In this document: positions 50,067-60,126 of the stretch, piece after piece | Layout: every line of letters begins with the position of its first letter | Position numbering within the stretch: position 1 is the first letter of the stretch | NCBI GenBank assembly: GCA_963969595.1 | Contig: OZ018414.1 | Coordinates: 13,995,660 to 14,059,659 of the forward strand | Source of the DNA: Neckera pumila | Taxonomy: Eukaryota > Streptophyta > Bryopsida > Hypnales > Neckeraceae | Direction: 5' to 3' | DNA: 64,000 nucleotides | Position numbers and translations under genes: made by a program | Notes under the pieces: model-generated | The model's database searches: none | Seen by the model: the letters and a program-made list of their open reading frames with translations, nothing else | What the model was told of the DNA's origin: nothing

Positions 50067-50514
50067 CATTAGGAAAAAAATGAACCCTGGAAGGGGCTGC
50101 TTCGTAGTGTAAGCTTCCCCTCCAAGGAACTCCAAGGAACTCAACAGTGATTTACAATTAAAAAATATTTAAAAAATAATTTTTTTTAAAATATTAATAA
50201 AATAATAATAAAAAATAGCAAAAATAATAAAATAATAAAAATTGTAATGATTGCAGTCTGACATGGCATGTGTAGTGCCATGTCAGATCTAAAAATTTTG
50301 TAATTTTGAATTTATTTTAATAAAAAAAAATTTAATGTTTTTTTAAGCAGTTCAGCTGCACTGTTCCCTGCTGTTCCGCGCTGTTCCGCGCCTGCAATTC
50401 GCTGTCGCAAAGAAAAAAAAAAAAAAAAAATTATTTTTTTTTTTTTTTTTCGGCTTGCGTTCCCTGCGTTCTCAGGTCTCACGGCCTCTTCCAGGGTTCA
50501 ACTTTTTCCTAATG
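50067..50514. mobile_element. MITE, CATTAG family, copy D (448 bp)
   Basis: The left end CATTAGGAAAAAAATGAACC and the inverted right end CATTAGGAAAAAGTTGAACC (minus) both continue CTGG. The core has TGACATGGCATG...TGCCATGTCAGA, homopolymer A/T blocks and CTGTTCCGCG duplicated. It lies only 70 bp beyond the LINE copy. Confidence 0.75.
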
Positions 50515-51637
50515 CCTCCATGTTCTGTATATTCCAAAGTGAACTAGCCGATCATCACAAGGACAAGGACTCGGGCCATTCAATTCTAGACTTGTGGTTG
50601 TCAGTGCATATATACTGGGGACAGTCATAGAATATTAACGTGAGATTATTTCAGGTCCCAAATGATCGACCAAGGGTGTAACTACACAGGGGGTGCATTT
50701 AGGTGTGGTTACCTTAGGCAATTGTAGTACAAAAATTTATCAGAAACTACGTGGATGTGGCCCTTTAGCACGCTTCAACAATTATTGCCGTTACCACTTA
50801 CTAGCTGCCTAATGGGCACTCTTCCGTAACTCGTTTGCTGTTTGTGCAATAAGATAACTACACCAAAAATTACACAGTTAAGCAAATCACACATTTTTCA
50901 GCATGGTTCCCATTATTATATTGAAATTTTTTTTGAGGGGTTTTGTTGGGAGTCAAATGGAGATTCTAGATTCTCTTAGAATACATTTTTTGGACATTGT
51001 ATGAATAAACTACAAATTTTCAAAATGTTGAATAAACTACGAATTTTCAAAGTGCTGAAAATAGGTACACCCAAAATCGACCATAGACTTTCATAGTGGA
51101 GACGATGTTAAACTTAATTCCGGCGATGTATTTTCAGCTCCTGAATCTGATCTGCCACGTGATCGGGATCAGCCTCGGTTCCAAATCACCCTTTCAATCG
51201 GAGGTTCGGTTCCAACCTGCGCCCCCGAGCCCGGCGGCTTCGCCGGTTCGGAATTCCTTTCTACAGTTCGCACTGCCTCTTTGCCCTGTCGGAAATATCT
51301 TTCGTGTTTCAATTCTGTTCTTCCAATTCGTAGTATTAGGGTTTATCATTTCAATGACTTGGAGTCCCGAGGGCGTGGAAACTGTGATTTCTACTCTGGT
51401 TTGGATTTGGGTTTCAGAGACGGTGAATTTCCCGCTTGTTTGCAGACAGCAATTGTCGCGGATGTTCGTGTATTCAAGACCACTCTTGTTGAATGCAGGG
51501 ACCAATTTCATGCTGTGAATAAAAACTGTGGTTTGCGAGCTTGTTGCATTCTCTATATTTGAAAAAGACGCCTGTTGTTTACGATTTAGTGTTTTGGAGG
51601 TGTGAAGAGGAATGTACAATCGTTCGTAGAGTTGAAG
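50515..51637 (+). promoter_or_regulatory. Upstream region of the glutaredoxin-like gene, with G-box
   Basis: A canonical G-box CACGTG core occurs near 51157 (TGCCACGTGATC), about 480 bp before the start codon at 51638. The DNA from 51.1 kb on is GC-richer and has open frames in all senses, but none with a motif, so it is taken as promoter and leader. 50.5-51.1 kb shows nothing else. Confidence 0.45.
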
Positions 51638-52673
51638 ATGTACATGAGCGCAGAATTCGGGGTGAAGTTGTCTAAATTTTGCATTAGACAACATGCTTCT
51701 CTGTTTAGGGTTTCTTGCAGTTTGAAATCATGTGCGCCTGCTGCTAGGGCGCAATTATCGAGAGTTAAAGAATTTCGATCAAATTCGCGGGGAAATGAAG
51801 TTCCTACGTCGGTTTTCCCGGTTTCTCGGTTTCCGAGTGCGTTGAGTGGCAGGTGGTTCTCTAGTAAGAATCCTGGATACAGTGTGGTTAGCGGCAGTTC
51901 AGATGAGGATATGTTGTTGAAGGAACAGAGCGACACTGAGCAATTGGAAAGGAGGAAGTTGGTGCTTTATAGTAAGCCAGGCTGTTGCCTCTGCGACGCA
52001 TTGAAGGACAAACTGCAGCTTGCATTCATGTTAGGAGGCGATCTCAATTTATCAGACGTTGATTTGGAGGTAACTTTCTGACAACCTTACATTTTTCTTC
52101 GACGAAGTGGAACCTATGGTATGTTTGATAACACCGTGTGTCCACATGGATTGTTTTAGGCATTTTCGTTGAGAGGATGGAAAGGAATTTTAGTTGGGAC
52201 AGGAATGTCTTGACTATAGAAGTTGTGACGTTGTAACCTGGCTATGCTGGAGTTTCTTCATAATTTCTGAATTACAGAATGGTTTTAATTTACACCTTGG
52301 TGTACTGATGTAGGTAAGGGATATTACTACCAATGAAGGATGGGAAAACGCGTATCAGTACGAAATCCCTGTCTTAGCGTGCCTAAGAGCGGACGATTTA
52401 GAGGTACAGTTCCTCCGACACTATAATTCATAATCCTCATGAATCCAGTTGATCAGCTTTATTAGGTCTGGCGTCTGTAGGATGCATCTGCTCTTTTGTT
52501 CTGACCCTTGGGGTGCCAATCCTGTCTGCTGCTACTGTTACCGGAATGCTGTTTGGCCAGCAATCATAATGATTTCGTTTTGTGCGCAGGTTATCATACC
52601 AAGATTTTCTCCGAGGCTTACAGTTGAGCAACTTCAAAAGAAGCTCGCTGCCGCTTTGAAATCTGAGAAATAA
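51638..52673 (+). CDS. Glutaredoxin-like (DUF836) thioredoxin-fold protein, organelle-targeted
   Basis: Exons 51638-52069, 52314-52403 and 52590-52673 total 606 nt (201 aa) in phase 0 throughout. The first about 95 residues are Ser/Arg/Ala-rich with few acids, like a mitochondrial or plastid presequence. The DUF836/glutaredoxin-like domain follows: LVLYSKPGCCLCDALKDKL carries the CXXC redox pair (C116 and C119), then the helix, a DVDLEVRDIT strand, and YEIPVLACL with the cis-Pro (P163) of thioredoxin folds. The C-terminus FSPRLTVEQLQKKLAAALK is the usual last helix. Expected role: thiol-disulfide exchange, substrate unknown. An upstream in-frame GTG at 51602 was not used; ATG 51638 is the first Met. 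Sure of family, unsure of compartment. Confidence 0.88.
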
Positions 52674-53794
52674 TAGATTCGTGAATTTTTACCCATGTCG
52701 TTGGTAAGTCATGTCTACATGCTATTCTTTGGGACTTTTCTGTAAGCATTTTTTAAATGAAAGTTCAGGTCCTCAAGTCACGCCCCCACGGTCGTCTTTG
52801 GATGTTTGTAAACCATGTACAACAGAGTTAAATTCTATAATCTCGTAAGGATGACAAGAAGCCGCACGGGCGAATGAAATTTGCATTCGAACTGGACCAT
52901 GCTGGCGGAGATGTATTCGAAGGTGCTCTTACATTGACGGAATCCTTGCAGTAGCCAACGATGGAAGTCCATCTAGTTCATGTTGATGCAGTCAACCGTC
53001 TGTAATTGCACTCTCTCAGGGGGACAAATGCTCTGTGACTAGTGTTCAAAATTTGTCATGTGGAAGTTGTCCAATCATATTTGAAGTAATTCTGAGAGAT
53101 TCTCAGGATAATGTGCAACTAAAGAGTGTGCAATTAGAGATGGTTGCGTGTAGTTTGACTTTGCCACACCCAGCATCTTGTGCTCCGAACTGGATGCTAA
53201 GAATGAGGACCAAGTTGTATTTTATCACTTCATAAATTGTACTCCGTATATGAGTGGGTGCTCTTGGTGTGATGCAATATAAGCCTGTGCAGTTTGATCA
53301 TTCTATCATACGAAAGAGAGGCAAGACCAAAATGTCAAAGAAATAGAATCCAATGAAATTCCATCTTGTAAGATTTTACAACTTGCCTTTTGGATAAGAG
53401 ATTGTCAAAGTTGGCACTTTCAGTTATATAATTCTGTCATATTTTTTCTAGATATAGCCCCCAAATCTCATGGGAAAATAATAACCCTCTTGTAAATGTT
53501 CCAAATGGAATTGCCTAATTTGTCTCCCTTCTCAAAGTACAAGTTATAAAAGTTGGCATTGGTTATTGCTTTATTCTTTTTTATGGCATGTTTCCATACC
53601 TAGCTTAGTCATCATATTAAAATATTTATGATATACCATTTTACATTATACTCCGTAGTACAAAGTGATAATTTACAATTTATATAAATCAAAGCATTCT
53701 TTAGAGAGACCATCTGATGCTCACCTTTGAATTGACCAAGAAATCTAAGATACCACAACAGGAAGCTTAAGGAATGTCAAAAAGGAGTACAATG
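52674..53794. other. 3' flank and spacer
   Basis: 3' UTR of the glutaredoxin-like gene, then AT-rich spacer. The ORF at 53035-53235 has no motif. Confidence 0.5.
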
Positions 53795-54227
53795 TAAGGT
53801 ACAAGACCCCATTGCGGTCAGAATTAGGAGTGTGCCCTCATGCCATTGCTGAAATTTTTCAATTTTTTTCCCACACAAAGATAAGTGTGAGACAATGAGG
53901 ACATTTGAATCTATATTTTTTGGACCAAGTATGAATTAGTTCTGAATTTTTGAAGTTATCAGCCCATAGGGGTCTATAGGCCCAACAAAATCTGAATCCA
54001 ATATGGTCATCTTCCTACCCAATGCAGTCACAATATTTCAAACATGGAGACCTAAAAAATCAGTTTTTACAAAGAAATTTTACACTGAAAAGTTAGAAGT
54101 ACCTATTGAAGTCACTAATTACTCCATAACTACCATGTAAGACATTGATTGTGGTCTGAAAAACCACAATGAGGTTATTAGGTGTCCCTCATGGGCCATT
54201 TGACCGCAATGGGGTCTTTTACCTTAA
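53795..54227. mobile_element. MITE-like element with ACCCCATTGCGGTC ends (433 bp)
   Basis: Left TAAGGTACAAGACCCCATTG continues CGGTCA. The right end, inverted, reads TTAAGGTAAAAGACCCCATT continuing GCGGTCA. The terminal inverted repeat is about 26 bp with two mismatches. No ORF or certain target duplication. Confidence 0.7.
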
Positions 54228-54686
54228 ACATAGATGCACATGGTTGCATTTGAGAGGCCCTACAACATCATGTTAGAAAAAGAGAACGTGATTTATTGAC
54301 CGAATGGAATCTCTTAATAACAGATAACTAGCTAGTGCTATGGACAAACGGCAGAAGCAGTGCATAAATTTGTCGTCTGGATTAGCTGCACGTAGAAGTC
54401 ATCAAATTAGAAAGACTTCGGCTGGAAATCCCCAAAACGTTACTCACTCAACCCTGCTGGTCCAAGAGGTCCACAAATCTATGGATACAGTAGCACTTGT
54501 CCGGAAAAGGGTGTCAGAAATTCCCAGCGAATACTAAGAATCATTCTGCTGGATAAATAATCTGGCGATGTCTGATCTAGAAGGAACAGAGACAGGCCAC
54601 TCTCTTGCACCTAGGATAATATAAGAAGTGGACCTTACTGTAGCCGCTCTCAACTTGGAACTAAATGATTGTCTTTAACTCAAGCC
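54228..54686. other. Spacer and probable 3' region of CMC1
   Basis: A 65-codon plus-strand ORF (54340-54537) without motif overlaps what should be the 3' UTR of the minus-strand CMC1 gene. Confidence 0.4.
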
Positions 54687-57529
54687 TCACAATTTTTGTG
54701 AGGTTTCTTCCTCATACTGCTTCTTGTACTTCGCAAACACTTCATCATTGGTACTGCACTCACCACGAACAAACTAATTAAAATCACAATGAAACAGTTC
54801 AAAAGATATGCATAAGCTCCCAGCCGACACTCCAGAGAGTAGTAACTAACGAAGGAGAAACTATTTGCGCCGCCTTAAGCATTTTAACATATGCAGGAGT
54901 GTGATTTTTGAGAGATCGGTATACAGCTGTGGAGAGATCACTTTGAGTGCAAGAGCCAAACTCTCTTGACATCAGAATTTTATTACTGAGGATTTCTAAT
55001 GCATTTCAAAGTAGGAGGTTGCAGACCAGTATAAGTGGCTATAGACATTTAGCCAAGTCATGCTTACACCACTTGCTAATTGAAGACCATCCAATTGTGT
55101 GAATAGATGATTGCTGTTGGTAACAGGGTTCAGTATAGAAGACGAGATCAAGCCCTAACGGTTTAACCCCTAAAGGACCGAGGTGATTTTCCTACCAAAA
55201 AACATTCAAAACTGTCATTTCTATTGCAAAGAGAAAAGAGTTTAAAAATTTGTTTTTTTTTGCATATCCAACCATAAGATCTTATACTTGACTAGTATAT
55301 GAATATGTGGAAAAAATTTCAGAAACTTTGACCACGTAGATTGCAAGATATATGCATTTAAAGTGAAGAAAACAAGTTTTTTTCCACCTTGCTTCACTAG
55401 GTTTTTTGGCTTTGAATCTTTTTAGTTCAAATTTTTTGCACTACTGATTTTGATTTTCTACTTACTTATGTTGAGTAGTTGAGTTGAGAATCTACCAAAA
55501 AAATTTAGGAAAAAAAGCACTTAATTTTCACTCATTAAAAAATTGTTAAGTAGAAGTGGGTACAAGATTGAAGAAAAATCTAAATTGTTAATAGCTTTTA
55601 GATGGAATTGAATCACAATAATCCCAACGGTGAGATTGTTCTAGCAAGAAAATCTAACCTTGTCTAACAAAAAAAATTGAAAAATTCTCAAAATTGCATT
55701 CTAAAATGAATTCTACAACTTATTTTTTCAAGAAGATGCTTACACTGCCCGAAAAACTAAGATTGTCCATAACTTTCTCATTATTAGTCCAAATTGAATG
55801 AAACAAAGCTTCACATGTAGACAAAAATATAATCTTTGAGGAAAAAATTTGAAAAAAAATTATTTTGACTTTTTGTGATTTTTTTTGGGCTGCCCGCAAA
55901 ATTCCAATTTTACTTATTGTGCCATAACTTTTGCTCCCGGGCATCAATTAAAATAAGAATTATATATTCACAAAGATCTCGCAAAAATACACAACCTCAA
56001 AAAATCCCAAAAAATATTACTAAAAATTGAGATCGTAGGAACCTGCCCGGACCCAAATTGTCCCCCGAGGGGACAACCGGTCCTTTAGGGGTTAAGTATC
56101 CACTACGTTCGAGAGGACATCGACGATGACAACAGAAGCATATACAATTGGTAACATCTTGGATAGAGCTGATAAGCTAGTGGAAAAAGAGATGCTCATC
56201 TCCGAAATGAAAGAAAACCACCACAGTGATTTGAGTAGAGAAATGCGAGGACATACTAATTATGAAGGCAAGCATTTGTTTCTTTCGATTGAGCACGGCA
56301 CGCCCAAATAACAGAGAAGGTCCTTCCTCGAGCACATTCCGCCCATTTGGCGACGAGAGGGTCGCATTCTTTCAGTGCTTGCGTCTTCATTTTACTGCGA
56401 AGGGCTAGAACAATGGTTAACAATTAGCACTCGCTCCGGACAGGCAATTCATCGATCTGTCGGTACGTAGGTCGGCAAGCATGCGGTGTGAGGGTTTAGG
56501 GTACAATACACGAGAAATCAAAGATTCAAAATATCTGACGGATAACAAGTGCATAAGTTATATGCCCACATCCACATTCCATAATGAGAGTAAACTTTAA
56601 ACAGAACAGCTTTTCTTCCCTCGACAACGAAGGAAATGATGCAATAGTGAGTAGTCCCGCAGGCATGCGGTGTGAGTTGATATTCATGGATTAGGGTACA
56701 CCGCAAACAAAAGATCCGACAGATAACAATTGCACAAATTTTGTGACCACATCTACATATCTATAAACTGAGAGTAAAATTTGGAACACAGAGCTCATTT
56801 CCTTCGACAACTAAGGCAAGGACGCGATATACAGTAGTCCTGCAGGCATGCGGTGTGAGTATATAATCAGGGTTTAGGGTACAAGACACCGCAAACAAAA
56901 TTCAAACATCAAACCGATGAAAATTGCATAAATTTTAAGAACGCATCTACATTTCTAAGAAGACAGAGTAACATGTGAATCGCATGATTTTCTCCCTCGA
57001 CAACAAACGAATTGACGCAATGGTAAGGAGTCCCGCAGCAATGCGGTGTGAGTTGATAATCAGGGTTTAGGGTACAAGACACCGCAAAAAAATTCAAACA
57101 TCAAACCAAATTCAAACATCAAACCGATGGAAATTGCATAAATTATAAGAACGCATCTACATTTCTAAGAAGACAGAGTAACATGTGAATCGCATGATTC
57201 TCTCCCTCGACAACAAACGAAATGACGTAATGGTAAGGAGTCTCGCAGCAATGCGGTGAGAGTTGATATTCAGGCTTTTTTACGGTACAAGGCACAGCAA
57301 ACAAAATTCAAACATCAGACAGATGAAAATTGCGCAAACTATTTGAACACATCTACATTTCTATGATGAGAGAGTAACATGTAAAACCAAATGTTTTTCC
57401 CCGTCAAAAAAACAGGACATAATACCATGAATTTCATTAGAAAGTAAGGCAAAAATCCAAGCAAGGAAGCATACCTTCTTCAACCTTCTTTTTCATGCGA
57501 GACTGAGCGGCATCTTCCCGGATCCCCAT
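54687..57529 (-). CDS. CMC1: CMC1-type twin-CX9C COX assembly protein (89 aa, 3 exons)
   Basis: Minus-strand exons 57529-57475, 56404-56257 and 54753-54687 join in phase (270 nt). The start context reads MGIREDAAQSRMKKKVEEA; exon 2 continues LRSKMKTQALKECD. The two CX9C motifs are CDPLVAKWAEC and CRAQSKETNAC, the disulfide-bonded helix pair of intermembrane-space proteins imported by the MIA40 pathway. The C-terminal CLHNYTNDEVF block crosses the exon 2-3 junction, with the Tyr codon split TA/T. Family role: mitochondrial copper-related assembly of cytochrome c oxidase. All splice sites are GT-AG (GTATGC, GTATGT donors). The gene is easily missed: exons are 55, 148 and 67 nt, while introns are 1070 and 1503 nt and filled with repeats. 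Intron 1 holds a tandem array; intron 2 holds TTAA element copy 6 and a repeat shared with GLE1. Confidence 0.9.
54866..55155 (+). repeat. Dispersed repeat in CMC1 intron 2
   Basis: Second copy of the repeat found in GLE1 intron 3 (44488-44815), same window orientation. It therefore lies antisense to CMC1 but sense to GLE1. Its right end abuts TTAA element copy 6. Confidence 0.7.
55163..56095. mobile_element. TTAA-bounded element copy 6 (933 bp), best preserved ends
   Basis: The left end TTAACCCCTAAAGGACC and the right end GGTCCTTTAGGGGTTAA are perfect 17-bp inverted repeats including the TTAA. The left interior has AAAACTGTCATTTCTATTGC, the family signature. The right interior has a small GTCCCC...GGGGAC hairpin. 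It lies wholly inside intron 2 of CMC1. No ORF of note. Confidence 0.8.
56475..57425. repeat. Diverged tandem array, about 183-210 bp unit, 5+ copies
   Basis: Units carry GCATGCGGTGTGAG (starts 56479, 56663 and 56846) or GCAATGCGGTGTGAG-like motifs (57038 and 57248). Most then have CAGGGTTTAGGGTACAA, an AAATTGCATAAATT block, ACATCTACATTTCTA and TCCCTCGACAAC. Spacing is 184, 183, 192 and 210 bp. The last interval is lengthened by a short internal duplication of ATTCAAACATCAAACC. It fills intron 1 of CMC1. Confidence 0.9.
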
Positions 57530-58143
57530 CGCTTTGGCTTCCGACCAACCCAAAGCAGTGGATTTCAGTTATGGCGCATCAATCAAGACGACGACGGTGA
57601 TTTGGGTACGAGCGGAGCTCAGCTCGACTCTGCTTCACTCTGCTCTGGAGCCAAAATTAGGGCAACAAGGAAGCTTCCACTTGTGGACAATATTTTTTTT
57701 CCTTGAGTCCAAGGTGGGAGGTCTATGAAGCGCCCTCTAACAGGGAGGTACATATTGGAGTTTTGAATGTACAAATAATGAACGTAGCGCTTTAATAGCC
57801 CTATGCCATTTCATCTTAAAAAATTTATAACTAACTCCACAAAAGTTTCAAAAATATTTTAAGAAAATTAGGATTAGATGCTACTGTAGTTCTATTTATC
57901 TTTCAAGAAAAATTTGTAAAAAAAGATTACTTAGCGGATCTTTCCCCAGAATGCAATCAGTTGGATAATACAGTAGTCAATTTATGAACTTCCTACCTTA
58001 CTCTCACCACCGGAAAAATTTCAGTTTTCCCTATGAAGCCCAAAGATTGATTTAGGACTACAAATACTGATAGTTATAGAATTATAGACCTCATGGGCCC
58101 AAATGAATTTTACAAGTTCAATTTTTTTCTTAGGACTGAGAAT
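57530..58143. other. CMC1 promoter side and spacer
   Basis: The first 150 bp upstream of the CMC1 ATG (57530-57680) are GC-richer and probably contain its leader and promoter. No TATA box was identified with confidence. The remainder is AT-rich with nothing recognisable. Confidence 0.45.
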
Positions 58144-60126
58144 TAACCCCTAAAAGACCAAAGAGCCTACTTTGGACTTTTTGAGAACTCAGGCAGCCTT
58201 TGTTGACTTCATAATTTGGAATTTTTAGATGAAATTTTTAGGATAGATGCTACTTGTCATAATCTTCATGTGAAGCTTTATTTCATGTCACTCCAATAAA
58301 TTTTGCAAAAGTTAGAAGGGGTTTTTATTTCAATGTCAAGCAGGGCATCAAAAAATATAGTCTAAAGTTTTTTCATTATTTAATATTTATAAACTGATAC
58401 CTACTCAAAAACATTTGAACCATTCAATTTTGAATAATGAAGTAAGATTTATAAGGAGTTTTATTTTGTGGGCAATAAAGGTACAAAAACATATAAAGTT
58501 GTCTTTTGCTCTCAATTTTAAAAAAATTTAAAAATAAAAATAAAAATAGAAGATGTTAATTTTAAATTAGAACATTCTCACCATTGGGATCAACAATTTT
58601 TAATTTCTTATAAAAATTATTAGTAGATTAGTTTTTTCTTTCATTCAATACCATCTTTTGTTTTTAAAGGTTAATATGACAATTCTTTTAGTTCTAATAT
58701 TTTATATATATTTTCAATCCTTTTTCCAACATATTGAATAAATGAACAAGTTATAGGGTATACTTGTTTTTTTATTAAATGTTGAAAGACAAAACTTCAC
58801 TTTGGAGAAGGGCTTAAAAAGCCTAAATTTTGAAGTTTAGACACAGTGAACTTGCAAATTTTGGAGATACTCACTCTAAAATTTTGAGAAGATATACTTG
58901 AACAAGTTAAATAAAGGATTTTACAATTGGATTTGTAAAGTAATAAATATAGATGAAATTTCAACCTTGCTTTGAAGACAAGTATTTTGAAGAAGTTTTG
59001 GACATAAAAACATATTGGTTCTTTAGAATTAAAAGACGTTATAGTTCCAAATCAAAATATTTTTTAAATAAAAAAATTATAAAATATTTTATCAAATTAC
59101 AAACATTGAATGAAACATTCCTTAAAATTAATATTTCTGTTGTTCCTATTCCATAACCAATACCCGTAGTCAATATATAACCTAGTCATGCTTCAATAAT
59201 GTATTGATATCAATATGATATGTATGTGGTTATATAATTAGATGTTTTTTCTTGATCAAAGGCTAATATCTTACATTACTAGAGACTTTGGCAAAAAAAT
59301 GATTCACATAGTTTAAGCCTAAATTTTTTAAATCAATAGCCTTATTGGTCTCGTAAGTGAAAATTCTAAAATTTAATTTAATAACTCAAAACTTAATTTT
59401 TTGATTCAGTGTCACAGAGCAATCATTGCGCATAAGTTGCATGGAAAAATTAACATGTATTAAATACTATAAGCTTGACCAAGTAGTCACTAGGAAGACA
59501 AACAATTACAAGCTTGACTCCAATAAATTTTGTGGAACTAAACATCTTGTTGAAACTAATAGCAAACATAACATTCAAAGAGACTGAGAAAGTGCTTTTA
59601 CTCTCCAAAGTCCTCATCCACAAATTTCATCCATATATTATTAATACAAGCTTTAGTACTAAGATCGGGGTAGTACATTTATGGTGTGCTCCATTCTTTT
59701 GCTAATTCTAGGACCAAATATACAAACAACAAATAATTATGAAGATAGATAGTTTGCCGAAAATACAAAAAATCCATTGAGTATTATATCAATGTAATCT
59801 AACCATTTGCCATCACTAACTTATTTTGAATTTTCAATAGAGATAAGAAACTCTTTATATACACATGGTGGTAGGAGGTAGAACAATCCATGTGAGATAT
59901 GTAAGTTAGAATTTGTATTTTTTCAACCGCTCATAGTTAAGTCAAAATTAGGAATTGTGTTTAAAGTATAATTTTAGACCTCATTTGGGCACATTAGAAT
60001 AACTTTTCTCAAAATACTTTGAACAAAAAAAAAGTTGAAATTAAGTTAATTTTCATCTCCAAAAATCGGCTTGAGATTTTTGAGCCTCCAATCAAAAGTT
60101 ATGGACAAATGTCCTAGAGGGGTTAA
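58144..60126. mobile_element. Possible TTAA-bounded element copy 7 (about 2 kb)
   Basis: The left end is TTAACCCCTAAAAGACC, and GTCCTAGAGGGGTTAA at 60111-60126 is in inverse orientation. The right end coincides with the centre of a larger palindrome, so these two ends may not belong to one insertion. AT-rich, no coding. Confidence 0.4.

Noticed and set aside
53240..53660. TACTCCGTA motifs as Stowaway ends
   Set aside because: Isolated half-ends near 53245 and 53650 (and near 3010) lack a matching inverted partner with enough length.
56126..56311. Plus-strand 61-codon ORF
   Set aside because: It overlaps CMC1 exon 2 on the opposite strand and lacks any motif.
56518..57097. Minus-strand ORFs with similar HEYQLTPHACGT / PDYQLTPHCCGT peptides
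   Set aside because: They are repeated translations of the tandem array in CMC1 intron 1, not a protein family.
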